Positions 47,260-56,918 are shown, counted from the stretch's first letter. The stretch: 64,000 nt of DNA from Ornithinimicrobium laminariae (GCF_019457945.1 NZ_JAHZSU010000001.1:1-64000), one strand, 5' to 3'. A program made the numbers and translations. Notes: generated from the sequence alone by a model not told the origin.

Positions 47260-48128
47260 GCGGAGTCCTTGCTGGGAGTGGGTGTTGACCCGCCGACGAC
47301 GAACGTCCAGGGGTCAGTGACGATGGTGCTCACATGCGCTTCCAGCGACTGCGCTGCATCGAAGTTGTGAGCGATCAGGCGGTCAGCTAGCCCTTGTAGC
47401 CACAGATACTCCGTGGCGAAGTGACCAGCATCAATCAGGTATGGCGTGCCGTCGCCAACGAGGGCTTCTTCACGGGCCTCGAGGGCTGCGTGGTGGCGCA
47501 AGTCTGCAGTCACATAGATATCGGCACCGCTGGCGCGCACGGCTCCGAACGCGCTGTCACCCGCCCCGCCCAACACAGCAACGCGCTGGACAACGGCGTC
47601 GGGCGGACCAGACACTCGCAGACCAGCAGCCGTTTGGGGCAAATTGCGAGACAGCAGGCCAGCGAAGTCAGCCAGCGACATTGACGCAGAGAGCTCCCCG
47701 ACACGCCCCAACTCTTGGCCCTCGGTGATTTCGAGAGGATGCGTCGTCGTTAGACCGGCAGCGTGTGCCAGTGCCTGGCCGACGCCCGGGTCTGCGACAT
47801 CGGCGTTGGTGTGGGCGCAGTAGAGGGCCACTTTTGCGGAAATCAACCGAGTGACTGCCACGCCTTTGGCCGACGTCGTGGCCACGGAGTTAATGCCGCG
47901 CAGCAGCAGCGGATGGTGGGTCACGATGAGGTCGTAGCCACCGGCGATGGCTTGATCGATCACGGCTAGCGAGGGGTCAACAGCCAGCAACACCTTGGCC
48001 ACGGGTTGGGCTGGATCCCCAGCGGTGAGGCCCACCCGGTCCCATGATTGGGCCGATTCGGGCGGGAAAAACTCATCAAGGGCAGCAATAACCTGTCCCA
48101 AGCGAAGCGCTGATGTTGAGTTCTCCAC
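47256..48128 (-). CDS. Nif3-like dinuclear metal centre protein
   Basis: Nif3/YbgI-family hexamer of 290 residues. Metal ligands: DLIVTHHPLLLRG, CAHTNADVADPG, and the later H/E pair (DAGHFATEY). The N-terminus VENSTSALRLGQVIAALDEFF argues for GTG 48128 as start, immediately after tRNA-Val; a longer frame would translate the tRNA. There is no Shine-Dalgarno because the tRNA occupies that space. A TTG eight codons in (LGQVIAA) is an alternative start. The role in other bacteria is unclear. Confidence 0.9.
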   Translation of the reverse strand: MENSTSALRLGQVIAALDEFFPPESAQSWDRVGLTAGDPAQPVAKVLLAVDPSLAVIDQAIAGGYDLIVTHHPLLLRGINSVATTSAKGVAVTRLISAKVALYCAHTNADVADPGVGQALAHAAGLTTTHPLEITEGQELGRVGELSASMSLADFAGLLSRNLPQTAAGLRVSGPPDAVVQRVAVLGGAGDSAFGAVRASGADIYVTADLRHHAALEAREEALVGDGTPYLIDAGHFATEYLWLQGLADRLIAHNFDAAQSLEAHVSTIVTDPWTFVVGGSTPTPSKDSA

Positions 48129-48129
48129 G

Positions 48130-48202
48130 TGGGCCCGGCCGGCCTCGAACCGACGACAACCGCGGTGTAAACGCGGTGCTCTACCAACTGAGCTACAGGC
48201 CC
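48130..48202 (-). tRNA. tRNA-Val (anticodon UAC)
   Basis: A 73-nt cloverleaf on the minus strand. Acceptor GGGCCTG (48202-48196) pairs with CGGGCCC; the D-arm is TAGCTCAGTTGGTAGAGCA; the anticodon arm is CCGCG-TTTACAC-CGCGG with TAC at positions 34-36; the T-loop is GGTTCGAGGCC. The discriminator is A at 48130, and CCA is not encoded (next bases are CG). It reads GUA, and GUG by wobble. The 166 nt from here to ahpE hold no other gene. Confidence 0.98.
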
Positions 48203-48368
48203 TGGGCGCATATACGCCGCGGCCACATTGTGCCATCTCTGCCCACCAAATTACGCATTGATGGACAACCTATCTCCGCCTCTGCAGTGTTCCCCTCATT
48301 TGTGGTGCCTGCGCTCGCCGCCGTGTCGACAGTTGCCACGACTGAGTGCGTCGTTTGATGGTGCAGAT

Positions 48369-48854
48369 TCAGATAAGGTGCTTGACCGCGTCATGCAGGG
48401 TGCCAATGTCGCGCTGCTGACCGGGGCCGTTAACCAACGACCAGTCGATCTTCATCTCGGGACTCACCAGGAAGGTGCCACGCACAGCCATACCCGACTC
48501 TTCGTGGAAGACACCATAGGAACGGGCAACGTCGCCGTGGGGCCAAAAGTCTGAGAGCAGCGGGAGGCGCAATCCTTCGTGCGCACCCCACGCTTTGAGG
48601 GTCGGCATCGGATCACACGAGACGCCATACACCTGCACGGAATCATTCGCGAAGCGATCGATGTTGAGCTGGACTTCCAGCAACTCGCCAGTGCAAATGC
48701 CAGAAAAGGCAAAGGGGTAAAAGACGAGCAGGGCATGCTTGTCGGCCACGGCTTCAGACAAGGTGGTGGCCACGCCGTACTGATCGTTCAGGGTGAAGTC
48801 AGGCGCTGGCTCGCCGACTTTGGGGCTGTCGAGACCGAACTCGGGTTCGCTCAC
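48369..48854 (-). CDS. ahpE: AhpE-type peroxiredoxin
   Basis: Thiol peroxidase of 161 residues starting at GTG 48854 (VSEPEFG), which overlaps the DUF3052 stop (GTGA). The peroxidatic Cys54 lies in YPFAFSGICTGEL, a PxxxT/SxxC motif with Ser in place of Thr; LPLLSDFWPHG and AVRGTFLV are typical of AhpE. A second Cys (about 80) is near but not in the usual resolving position. It reduces hydroperoxides; the reductant partner is unknown. Confidence 0.9.
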   Translation of the reverse strand: MSEPEFGLDSPKVGEPAPDFTLNDQYGVATTLSEAVADKHALLVFYPFAFSGICTGELLEVQLNIDRFANDSVQVYGVSCDPMPTLKAWGAHEGLRLPLLSDFWPHGDVARSYGVFHEESGMAVRGTFLVSPEMKIDWSLVNGPGQQRDIGTLHDAVKHLI

Positions 48855-49264
48855 TTGCGTCCCACGAGGCGCTGAGAGACCCAGTCGGTGCCAATCGGGA
48901 CGGCGCCCGCTGCGGTCAAGCCTGAGGTGTTGCACGCGTCTTGCAGTTCGTGGGCCTCGACACGGTCAGGGCTATTGATGCCGGGGGTCGCCACGGCAAT
49001 GAATCCGCCTTCTTCAACCATCGTGAGTGCGTCGACTAACTCATCGGTCAGGTCCCCATCGCCTTCGCGCCACCACAGCAGCACGGCATCTACGACCCCG
49101 TCGTAGGCCTCGTCTTCCAGCGGTGATTCAACGACCTCCGCGATTGCGGCGCGGAAGTCTTCGTTCACATCTTCGTCATACCCAAACTCGATGACGATCT
49201 GTCCGGCCTTAAAGCCCAACTTCTTCACCGGTCCGGCCAAGCGGCCGCTATCGGTGCCTGCCAC
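48851..49264 (-). CDS. DUF3052 protein
   Basis: A 137-residue actinobacterial protein with the family pattern KKLGFKAGQIVIEFGYDEDVNE and VLLWWREGDGDLTDELVDAL. It is soluble, with no known catalytic motif. Its function is unknown. It is typically divergent from aceE, as here, and upstream of a peroxiredoxin, which hints at redox or pyruvate metabolism but does not prove it. Confidence 0.85.
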   Translation of the reverse strand: MAGTDSGRLAGPVKKLGFKAGQIVIEFGYDEDVNEDFRAAIAEVVESPLEDEAYDGVVDAVLLWWREGDGDLTDELVDALTMVEEGGFIAVATPGINSPDRVEAHELQDACNTSGLTAAGAVPIGTDWVSQRLVGRK

Positions 49265-49488
49265 GTTCCACTCCTTCCAGAGGTTGCTCCGCCTCCTGAT
49301 GAGACGAGAGCACTGATGTAGATATCAACCTAGTGTTACGTAAGCACGCCGCAGAGTCGACTGGCGGGGGGAAAACGAGGTTTTCGTTTGTCAAATATTC
49401 GCGCTACTGCCACCGAGACTGTCGCAGTGCATACCGCCGTGACAGACTAATCCCGAATACGACTGACCAACCAGAGAGAGGACGCGCC
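49265..49488. promoter_or_regulatory. Divergent DUF3052/aceE control region
   Basis: Contains no gene. A perfect small inverted repeat GAAAACGAGGTTTTC lies at 49371-49385, in the probable aceE leader, with an AT-rich stretch (TCAAATATTC) just after it. AGAGAGGAC before the GTG at 49489 is the aceE ribosome-binding site. Clear -35/-10 pairs could not be fixed. Confidence 0.45.
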
Positions 49489-52254
49489 GTGGCGAATGAC
49501 CGAGGCAACTCCGGTCCCATCCTGAACGGGCTCCCGAGCCAAATCCCGGATACGGACCCCGAGGAAACCGAAGAGTGGTTGGCGTCCCTTGACGGAGCCA
49601 TCGACGCTGGCGGTCGCCGTAGGGCGCGGTTCCTCATGCTCAAGTTGCTTGAGCGGGCCAGGCAAGAGCAGGTCGGGATCCCCTCGCTCACGACGACGGA
49701 CTACATCAACACGATTAGCCCCGAGGCCGAGCCATGGTTCCCCGGCGATGAAGAACTCGAGCGCAAGTACCGCGCCTGGATTCGCTGGAATGCCGCGGTT
49801 ATGGTGCACCGCGCACAGCACCCGGACATCTCTGTTGGTGGGCACATCTCCACGTATGCCTCGGCTGCGACTCTCTACGAAGTGGGCTTCAACCACTTCT
49901 GGCGCGGCCGCGATCACGAAGGCGGCGGAGACCAGGTGTTCTTCCAGGGACACGCCTCCCCTGGTATGTATGCACGCGCCTTCATGGAGGGCCGTCTCAG
50001 CGAAGACCAGATGAATGGCTTCCGCCAGGAAAAGAGCCACATCGTCGACGGTGAGGTCAAGGCGCTGCCTTCCTACCCACACCCGCGCAGCATGCCCGAG
50101 TTCTGGCAGTTCCCGACGGTGTCGATGGGCCTTGGCCCGATGAACGCCATTTATCAGGCGCAGTTCAACAAGTACATGCACAACCGTGGGCTGAAGGACA
50201 CGTCCAACCAGCAGGTTTGGGCTTTCCTCGGTGATGGCGAAATGGATGAGCCCGAGTCACGTGGTCTGCTTCAGGTCGCAGCCAACGACGAGTTGGACAA
50301 CCTCAACTTCGTCATCAACTGCAACCTGCAACGACTTGACGGACCAGTGCGAGGCAACGGCAAGATCGTTCAAGAGCTTGAGGCGTACTTCCGCGGTGCT
50401 GGCTGGAACGTCATCAAGGTCCTCTGGGGCCGCGGCTGGGACCCGCTCATTGAGGGCGACAACTCCGGTGCCTTAGTCAACTTGATGAACACCACGCCGG
50501 ACGGCGACTTCCAGACCTTCCGCGCCAACGATGGTGCCTACATCCGGGATCAGTTCTTTGGCCGCGACCCGCGAACCAAAGAACTCATCAAGGACTGGTC
50601 TGATGAAGAGATTTGGTGGAAGCTCAAGCGTGGTGGGCACGACTACCGCAAGGTCTTCGCTGCCTACCAGGCCGCGCAAAACCACACTGGCCAGCCCACC
50701 GTCATCTTGATGCACACCATTAAGGGCTACAGTCTTGGCAGTCACTTCGCTGGTCGCAACGCCACGCACCAGATGAAGAAGATGACTTTGGATGACCTCA
50801 AGGACTTCCGCGACGGGCTGAAGATCCCGATCACGGACGAGCAGCTTGAGGCAGATCCGTACGCGCCTCCGTATTACCACCCTGGTGCCGACGACCCGGC
50901 CATCAAATACATGATGGAGCGTCGGGAAAAGCTCGGTGGCAATGTGCCGGAGCGCCGCCCGCAGGCTGGCAAGAAGCTCAAGTTGCCCGACGACAAGGCC
51001 TACAAGGCCGCAAAGAAGGGCTCGGGCAAGCAGGGCGTCGCCACGACGATGGCGTTTGTCCGTATCTTCCGCGATTTGATGCGTGACAAGGAGTTCGGCC
51101 CGCACATTGTGCCGATCATCCCGGATGAGGCTCGCACTTTCGGGATGGACAGCTTCTTCCCGACGGCCAAGATTTATAACGTCAATGGGCAGAACTACAA
51201 CTCGGTCGACGCAGACCTCATGCTGGCCTATAAGGAGTCCGTCTCCGGCCAGATCTTGCACGTTGGGATCAACGAGGCCGGATCCATGGCTGCCCTCACC
51301 GCGGCTGGCTCGTCGTATGACACACACGGCGTGCCAATGGTGCCGTTCTACGTCTTTTACTCGATGTTTGGCTTCCAGCGCACCGGCGACAGCATTTGGG
51401 CTGCCACCGATCAGTTGACTCGTGGCTTCATGATCGGCGCCACCGCTGGCCGCACGACGCTGACGGGTGAAGGTCTGCAACACGCAGACGGCCACTCGCA
51501 ATTGTTGGCAGCATCCAACCCCGCGGTCGTGTCCTATGACCCGGCCTATGGCTACGAGATCGCGCACATCATCCGCAATGGCCTGGATCGGATGTACGGC
51601 GAGACGCCGGAAGACGTCTTGTACTACATCACCGTCTACAACGAGCCGATGGAGCAGCCCGCTGAGCCTGAGGACGTCGATGTCGATGGCATTTTGCAGG
51701 GCATGCACCTGATTAAAGCCGGTGAAGACGCTGGCGAAGGCAAGCACGTGCGCCTCTTGGCCTCGGGCGTCGGCATGTTGTGGGCCGAAGAAGCCCGCAC
51801 GTTGCTGCTCGACGACTGGGGTGTCACGGCCGATCTGTGGTCGGTGACGTCCTGGACCGAGTTGCGCCGTGAGGCAATGGCCTGCGACGAAGACGCATTT
51901 ATGAATTCAGACGCTGAGCGTCGCGTTCCGTATGTCACCCGGCGCCTGTCTGAGGGCAATGGCCCGGTCATCGCGACCAGCGACTGGATGCGCCAAGTGC
52001 AAGACCAGATCGCGCAATGGGTCCCGGAGGACTACTACGCGCTGGGCGCAGACGGTTTCGGTTTTGCCGACACCCGCGCCGCAGCTCGTCGCTTCTTCCA
52101 CATTGATGGCCCGTCCATGGCGGTCAAGGCCTTGCAGATGCTGGCCGATCGCGGCGAGATCGACCCCTCGGTCCCCCGCGAAGCCTTCAAGAAGTACCAC
52201 ATCGACGATGTGCGAGCGGGTAAGTCTGGGCAAACAGGCGGTGCAGACGCCTAA
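49489..52254 (+). CDS. aceE: Pyruvate dehydrogenase E1, homodimeric type
   Basis: Thiamine-diphosphate enzyme that decarboxylates pyruvate for acetyl-CoA. Start GTG 49489 (MANDRGNSG, 921 residues) has a good Shine-Dalgarno; the frame extends upstream without support. The ThDP fold is clear: [26 protein letters not shown] and [10 protein letters not shown] (GDG...NCN), then the PYR domain ([24 protein letters not shown]). No neighbouring E2/E3 genes. A strong terminator follows. Confidence 0.96.
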   Translation: MANDRGNSGPILNGLPSQIPDTDPEETEEWLASLDGAIDAGGRRRARFLMLKLLERARQEQVGIPSLTTTDYINTISPEAEPWFPGDEELERKYRAWIRWNAAVMVHRAQHPDISVGGHISTYASAATLYEVGFNHFWRGRDHEGGGDQVFFQGHASPGMYARAFMEGRLSEDQMNGFRQEKSHIVDGEVKALPSYPHPRSMPEFWQFPTVSMGLGPMNAIYQAQFNKYMHNRGLKDTSNQQVWAFLGDGEMDEPESRGLLQVAANDELDNLNFVINCNLQRLDGPVRGNGKIVQELEAYFRGAGWNVIKVLWGRGWDPLIEGDNSGALVNLMNTTPDGDFQTFRANDGAYIRDQFFGRDPRTKELIKDWSDEEIWWKLKRGGHDYRKVFAAYQAAQNHTGQPTVILMHTIKGYSLGSHFAGRNATHQMKKMTLDDLKDFRDGLKIPITDEQLEADPYAPPYYHPGADDPAIKYMMERREKLGGNVPERRPQAGKKLKLPDDKAYKAAKKGSGKQGVATTMAFVRIFRDLMRDKEFGPHIVPIIPDEARTFGMDSFFPTAKIYNVNGQNYNSVDADLMLAYKESVSGQILHVGINEAGSMAALTAAGSSYDTHGVPMVPFYVFYSMFGFQRTGDSIWAATDQLTRGFMIGATAGRTTLTGEGLQHADGHSQLLAASNPAVVSYDPAYGYEIAHIIRNGLDRMYGETPEDVLYYITVYNEPMEQPAEPEDVDVDGILQGMHLIKAGEDAGEGKHVRLLASGVGMLWAEEARTLLLDDWGVTADLWSVTSWTELRREAMACDEDAFMNSDAERRVPYVTRRLSEGNGPVIATSDWMRQVQDQIAQWVPEDYYALGADGFGFADTRAAARRFFHIDGPSMAVKALQMLADRGEIDPSVPREAFKKYHIDDVRAGKSGQTGGADA

Positions 52255-52268
52255 AGCGTCACGCTAGC

Positions 52269-52306
52269 AAAAGCGCCACTCCTCACTAATGAGGGGTGGC
52301 GCTTTT
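52269..52306. terminator. Bidirectional intrinsic terminator
   Basis: Arms AAAAGCGCCACTCCTCA (52269-52285) and TGAGGGGTGGCGCTTTT (52290-52306) pair over 17 bp with one G-T wobble and a 4-nt loop. The T-run downstream on the plus strand and the A-run on the left make it work for both aceE (+) and gdpD (-), which converge here. Confidence 0.92.
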
Positions 52307-52324
52307 ACGTTGGGCTGCTCAGCC

Positions 52325-53320
52325 TCAACCACGAACCCGGAGCCAGGCGTCTCGTGCGGCAACGGCCAGATCGGAATGGTCACTGAAAACTCCGTCAACG
52401 CCCAGGTCCAACAAGGATGTCACTTCCGCCTTCACATCGCCGTGCTCACCGGTGATGTTGCTTGATCGCCAGACCGGTGCCAAGAAGGCGTTCTCCGCGC
52501 GGCACGTCCAGGGGTGAACCATCAGGCCAACAAGTTGGGCACGCTCGACTAGCGACGGCAGGCCAGGCATCGGGTAGAGAACCAGGTCTTTGTGCGGGCC
52601 AATAGCGTCGACGTCGCGCGCTAACTCAGTCAAGCCTGCCGTGGTGAGCCATTCCGCATAGGTCTTATTCGCGGGCCCCTCAGCAGGATCATCATCGGCG
52701 TCAGCTAAAAACACCAGCCTGGCTCGGCAACCAAGGTCTCGCCGCAACTTTCGCAGATTGCCGACGTCAAAGGACTGAACGAAGATGGGAGCATCGCTGC
52801 TGTTCAAACCAGTCTTGTTGATCACCGCCATCAGCGGTTCTTCCAGGGCCAACCCCAAGCCCGCAAAGTATGTCGGGTGCTTGGTTTCTGGGTAAACACC
52901 TATCTCCCGGTCAAGTTCACCGCTGAGCCGCTCGCGAAGTTTCAGAATCTCCTCGAGCCTGGGCACCGCATACAACCTATTGAAGTCCGTATTTGCGGGA
53001 CGTAGATGCGGGATGCGCTCAATCGCACGTAGCGTCTGGACTTGAGCCCAGGTCAGGTCTTCGGTGAACCAACCAACAACTTCCGTCCCGTCAATGACCT
53101 TTTTCGTGCGGTAATCCGCAAATTCGGCTCGGTCTGCAATGTCGGTCGTCCCTGAGATCTCGTTCTCGTGGCGCGCCACCAGCACCCCGTCGGCAGTTGG
53201 CACCAGGTCTGGCTCCAAATAATCGGCCCCCATCCGAGCCGCCAACTCATAGCCGGCCAAGGTGTGCTCGGGCCGATACCCACTAGCTCCGCGGTGGGCA
53301 ATGATCAATGGCTGTTTCAT
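52325..53320 (-). CDS. Glycerophosphodiester phosphodiesterase
   Basis: GDPD-fold enzyme of 331 residues, hydrolysing glycerophosphodiesters to glycerol-3-phosphate and alcohol. The N-terminal core is IAHRGASGYRPEHTL and DYLEPDLVPTADGVLVARHE (His/Glu/Asp ligands); GVYPETKH gives a further ligand. I choose ATG 53320 (MKQPLIIAHRG), with GGGGGA just upstream. No clear signal peptide, so it is probably cytoplasmic. Divergent from fasR. Confidence 0.92.
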   Translation of the reverse strand: MKQPLIIAHRGASGYRPEHTLAGYELAARMGADYLEPDLVPTADGVLVARHENEISGTTDIADRAEFADYRTKKVIDGTEVVGWFTEDLTWAQVQTLRAIERIPHLRPANTDFNRLYAVPRLEEILKLRERLSGELDREIGVYPETKHPTYFAGLGLALEEPLMAVINKTGLNSSDAPIFVQSFDVGNLRKLRRDLGCRARLVFLADADDDPAEGPANKTYAEWLTTAGLTELARDVDAIGPHKDLVLYPMPGLPSLVERAQLVGLMVHPWTCRAENAFLAPVWRSSNITGEHGDVKAEVTSLLDLGVDGVFSDHSDLAVAARDAWLRVRG

Positions 53321-53399
53321 TCCCCCATCACATCCGCATTGTGAATCTGGCACAACTGCAGCTACTCACGTCAGCGCGTATGGGGATTACAGTTGAGGC

Positions 53400-54602
53400 A
53401 TGCCTGCCGACCAATCGCGTGACTTGCCTGCGCGTCACGCTGGCACCGTGGCCACCGCAGCGGCCCAGCGGATGGAGGCTGAACTTGCTTGGTACCGGAA
53501 ATTATCCGCCGAGGATCGCTCGTGGGTTTCACTCGTCGCTCAAGCTGGGGTCGCGGCCTTCCTGTCTTGGTATCGAAGTGGCGCCGATCAGCCGACAATC
53601 GCCTCCGACATTTTTGGCACGGCCCCCCGCGAGTTGGCCCAAAAAATCAGTCTGAGCCAAACCTTGGATCTCGTACGCACGACCGTGGACACCGTTGAGG
53701 ACCACGTCGCGCTCTTGGCAGGTGTTGAAGATCAAGCGCAGTTACGTGAAGGGGTTCTCCGCTATTCGCGTGAGGTCGCCTTTGCCACTGCCACTATCTA
53801 TGCCTCGGTCGCTGAATCTCGCGGCGCTTGGGACGCACGACTTGAGTCTCTGGTGGTTCACGCGGTGGTCCGCGGAGAAGCCGACGACACACTGCGTAGC
53901 CGAGCCGCCGAGTTGGAGTGGTCAGATGTCACTTCGGTGGCAGTTCTCGCGGGAACAGCGCCCCGACCTGTGGGTTCTTCCAACGCGGGCACTGTCTTGG
54001 TGGCAATCCGGCAGGCGGCTCGGCGCGCAGGGATTGAGGCATTGACGGCGGTTCAAGGCAATCGGTTGATCTGTGTCCTTGGCCGAACAACCGATCCGCT
54101 AGCGCACGCCACCGTCTTGGCTCCCAACTTTGGCGAGGGCCCGGTCGTCATCGGACCTGTCGTCCCCCACCTCTTTGCGGCCGGCCGTTCAGCGCGCGCA
54201 GCTTTGTCTGGGCTCGACGCCGTCCATGCCTGGCCGCAAGCGCCGCGGCCGGTCAGCGCCGACGAATTGCTCCCCGAGCGCGCGTTGCTCGGAGAAGCAC
54301 CCGCCAGGCGAACTTTGGTGGATCGCGTCTACAAGCCGCTGCGCGATGAAGGCTCATCCCTGCTAGAAACTGCGCAGGCATTTATTGAGACGGGTGGTGC
54401 GCTGGAGGCAACTGGCCGCCTCCTCTTTGTGCACCCCAACACGGTCCGATATCGCCTCCGCCGGATTGACGACATCGTCGATGTCGACCTGACTTCGTCG
54501 CGCGGTGCCTGGGTCGCGCAGATGGCCTTGTCGCTGGGCCTCCTCAGCGAGCAGCGTTCCAGTGTGTGGCGCGACACATTGAGCAGTCGTCCTCGCCAGT
54601 AA
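53400..54602 (+). CDS. fasR: PucR-family regulator of fatty-acid synthesis
   Basis: 400-residue regulator. The N-terminal/central part is helical and GGDEF-like (about 150-260); the C-terminal PucR helix-turn-helix is LLETAQAFIETGGALEATGRLLF followed by HPNTVRYRLRRI. It lies directly upstream of fabD-fabH-acpP-fabF, the place of FasR in Streptomyces, where a PucR-type FasR activates that operon. A role in purine control, suggested by the PucR name, is less likely given the position. Confidence 0.88.
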   Translation: MPADQSRDLPARHAGTVATAAAQRMEAELAWYRKLSAEDRSWVSLVAQAGVAAFLSWYRSGADQPTIASDIFGTAPRELAQKISLSQTLDLVRTTVDTVEDHVALLAGVEDQAQLREGVLRYSREVAFATATIYASVAESRGAWDARLESLVVHAVVRGEADDTLRSRAAELEWSDVTSVAVLAGTAPRPVGSSNAGTVLVAIRQAARRAGIEALTAVQGNRLICVLGRTTDPLAHATVLAPNFGEGPVVIGPVVPHLFAAGRSARAALSGLDAVHAWPQAPRPVSADELLPERALLGEAPARRTLVDRVYKPLRDEGSSLLETAQAFIETGGALEATGRLLFVHPNTVRYRLRRIDDIVDVDLTSSRGAWVAQMALSLGLLSEQRSSVWRDTLSSRPRQ

Positions 54603-54611
54603 ACTGCCCCT

Positions 54612-54628
54612 TTGTAGGATCCCTACAA
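54612..54628. promoter_or_regulatory. Perfect inverted repeat in the fasR-fabD gap (candidate operator)
   Basis: TTGTAGG-ATC-CCTACAA is a perfect 7+3+7 inverted repeat, 10 nt after the fasR stop and about 60 nt upstream of fabD. No U-tract follows, so it is not a typical terminator. It is AT-richer than its surroundings. A -35-like TTGACG lies at 54657-54662. The position fits a FasR or other fatty-acid regulator site; binding is not shown. Confidence 0.5.
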
Positions 54629-54687
54629 TCCACACGGGCGTATCTGGTCGGCATCGTTGACGCACGCGGAGACTTTCACCCGGCAGA

Positions 54688-55878
54688 GTGGAACACGTGC
54701 TAGCAATTGTTGCGCCCGGACAGGGCTCCCAGACTCCCGGCTTCCTCGCCCCTTGGCTTGAACTGCCCGGTTTCCGTGATCGCATGGAGTGGCTCTCGGC
54801 CGTGGCCTCGATGGACTTGGTGACACACGGCACCACTTCCGACGCTGCGACGATCAAAGACACTGCAGTCGCCCAGCCGCTGATTGTGGGCTCCGGACTC
54901 ATCTCGCTGCTCGCGCTTTTCCAACACCCGGCCGACGGCTTCCGCGCAGTCGGAGTTGGCGCCGGTCACTCGGTCGGCGAAATCACCGCCGCCTCAGCAG
55001 CAGGTGTGTTGAGCGCCGAACAGGCCATGGTGTTTGTCCGAGAGCGAGGCCGCGGTATGGCTGAAGCCAGCGCTGCCCGCCCCACCGGTATGTCCGCCGT
55101 CGTGGGTGGAGACGCCGACGAGGTAGCCGCCGCCATCGCGCAGCACGGTCTGACCCCGGCCAACATGAACGCCGCCGGTCAAGTCGTTGCTGCTGGCACG
55201 CACGAACAACTGGCCGCGCTGAAGGACAACGCCCCCGCCAAGGCACGCGTCATCCCGCTGCCGGTTGCTGGTGCCTTCCACACCGAGCACATGGCTCCGG
55301 CAGTCGACACCCTCGGCCGCTACGCACGCGCCATCTCAGTGCACGACCCGCGCACCAAGTTGGTCTCGAACGCTGACGGCAATGTCGTGCAAGAGGGCCG
55401 CGAGGTCCTGCGCCGACTGGTCAGCCAAGTTTCCAGCCCGGTACGCTGGGACTTGTGCATGCAGACCTTCGCCGATCTTGGCGTCACTGGCCTCATTGAG
55501 ATTCCGCCGGCGGGCACCTTGGCTGGCCTGGCCAAGCGGGCCATGCCTGGCGTTGAACTCCTGGCGTTGAAGACCCCCGATCAGCTTGATGAAGCACACC
55601 GGATGATCCGCGAGCACTCCTCGGAGGAGGACGAAGCCGAGAGCCCCACCTGGCGCCTGATTGTCTCGCCCGAAAAGGGGATGCTGCAGCACGTCGTCGT
55701 TGTCGGCGACACGGTCGCACCAGGCGATGTCATCGGCCGCATCGAAGGCCGTCGCGATGTGCACGAGGTCAAGGCTTTGCACCCGGGCCACGTCACTGAA
55801 TGGCTAGCCGAGCCCGGCGACCCAGTCGCCCCCGGCCAACCACTGCTGCGTTTGCACCCCACGGAGGATTCCGAATGA
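54688..55878 (+). CDS. fabD: Malonyl-CoA:ACP transacylase with C-terminal biotinyl/lipoyl-like domain
   Basis: Loads malonate onto ACP. Residues 1-310 form the FabD core: VAPGQGSQTPGFL, nucleophile Ser95 in GHSVGE, and His198 in AGAFHTEHM. Most bacterial FabD end near 310 residues. Here residues about 321-391 continue as a biotinyl/lipoyl-like beta fold (VSPEKGML, VGDTVAPGDVIGRIEG, WLAEPGDPVAPGQPLLRLHP). The expected EAMKM lysine position reads EGRRD, so it is probably not modified. A second GTG at 54697 is an alternative start. It overlaps fabH (ATGA). Confidence 0.93.
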   Translation: MEHVLAIVAPGQGSQTPGFLAPWLELPGFRDRMEWLSAVASMDLVTHGTTSDAATIKDTAVAQPLIVGSGLISLLALFQHPADGFRAVGVGAGHSVGEITAASAAGVLSAEQAMVFVRERGRGMAEASAARPTGMSAVVGGDADEVAAAIAQHGLTPANMNAAGQVVAAGTHEQLAALKDNAPAKARVIPLPVAGAFHTEHMAPAVDTLGRYARAISVHDPRTKLVSNADGNVVQEGREVLRRLVSQVSSPVRWDLCMQTFADLGVTGLIEIPPAGTLAGLAKRAMPGVELLALKTPDQLDEAHRMIREHSSEEDEAESPTWRLIVSPEKGMLQHVVVVGDTVAPGDVIGRIEGRRDVHEVKALHPGHVTEWLAEPGDPVAPGQPLLRLHPTEDSE

Positions 55879-56918
55879 GCACGCCCAAGGCCAACCAGCC
55901 CGCTCTCACCATTCCGCCCGCGGTCCAGCACGCTCGCATCCACGGTTTGGGCAGCTACCGCCCCGAGCGTGTCGTCAGCAACGCCGAAATCTGCGAAAAC
56001 ATCGACTCTTCGGATGAGTGGATTCAGCAGCGCACTGGGATCATTGAGCGTCGCTTTGCCGCCCCAGACGAGTCGATCATCGACATGTCAGAGGCCGCCA
56101 GTCTGCAGGCTATGAAGCAAGCCGGTGTCACTGCCGACGACATTGACTTCATCCTGTTCGCCACGATCAGCCACCCGTACCAAACACCTGCGGCCGCACC
56201 TCTGCTGGCTATCCGCTTGGGTATCACTAGCCCCGGCGCGCTCGACCTTTCGGCCGCCTGCGCTGGCTACTGCTACGGCATCTCGATGGCCAACGACATG
56301 GTCCGCTCCGGCAGCGCGAAGTACGTGCTTGTCGTCGGTGTCGAAAAGCTGTCCGACTACGTGGACCCGCACGACCGCGGTAGTGCCTTCATCTTTGCTG
56401 ATGGTGCCGGCGCCGCTGTCGTCGGACCCAGCGACTTCCCGGGCATCGGCCCAACGCTCTATGGCTCGGACGGCGACAAGTGGGACAACATCGTCCAGAA
56501 GGACTCGTGGCTGAACCTGCGCGAAGCGATTGAGAACCCTGAGTCTGGCTTGACTCCCCGTTGGCCTTACATCGAGATGAAGGGCCAGTCGGTCTTCCGC
56601 TGGGCCGTCTTCTCTATTGCGCCGATCGCCAAGAAGACCCTCGAAGCCTCTGGTGTCACGCCAGATCAACTCGACGCCTTCGTGCCGCACCAGGCGAATA
56701 TGCGCATCTCCGATGCAATGGTCAAGGCGATGAAGTTGCCAGAAGACGTCCCGGTTGCCCGCGACATCGCCACCACCGGCAACACGTCAGCGGCCTCGGT
56801 GCCGCTGGCGATGCACCGGATGCTTCAAGCAGGCGACGCTCCCTCGGGCGGCCTGGCCTTACAGATCGGTTTCGGCGCCGGGTTGGCTTATGCCGCTCAA
56901 GTCGTCGTGATGCCGTAA
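55875..56918 (+). CDS. fabH: Beta-ketoacyl-ACP synthase III
   Basis: First condensation of fatty-acid synthesis (acyl-CoA + malonyl-ACP). 347 residues. Catalytic Cys129 in LSAACAGYCYG, His in VPHQANMRI and Asn in TTGNTSAAS form the triad. Start ATG 55875 has GGAGGA at good spacing and overlaps the fabD stop. Branched or straight primer preference cannot be told. Confidence 0.95.
   Translation: MSTPKANQPALTIPPAVQHARIHGLGSYRPERVVSNAEICENIDSSDEWIQQRTGIIERRFAAPDESIIDMSEAASLQAMKQAGVTADDIDFILFATISHPYQTPAAAPLLAIRLGITSPGALDLSAACAGYCYGISMANDMVRSGSAKYVLVVGVEKLSDYVDPHDRGSAFIFADGAGAAVVGPSDFPGIGPTLYGSDGDKWDNIVQKDSWLNLREAIENPESGLTPRWPYIEMKGQSVFRWAVFSIAPIAKKTLEASGVTPDQLDAFVPHQANMRISDAMVKAMKLPEDVPVARDIATTGNTSAASVPLAMHRMLQAGDAPSGGLALQIGFGAGLAYAAQVVVMP

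Noticed and set aside
47256..48236. Longer Nif3 frame starting in front of tRNA-Val
   Set aside because: The extra 36 residues are the translated tRNA; the tRNA cloverleaf is unambiguous.
50473..51747. 424-codon open frame antisense to aceE
   Set aside because: It is a codon-bias shadow of a highly conserved gene; no family motif and no start signal.
53400..54602. fasR as a purine (PucR) regulator for the xdh genes
   Set aside because: It is 14 kb away from xdh and directly upstream of fabD, which fits the FasR role better.
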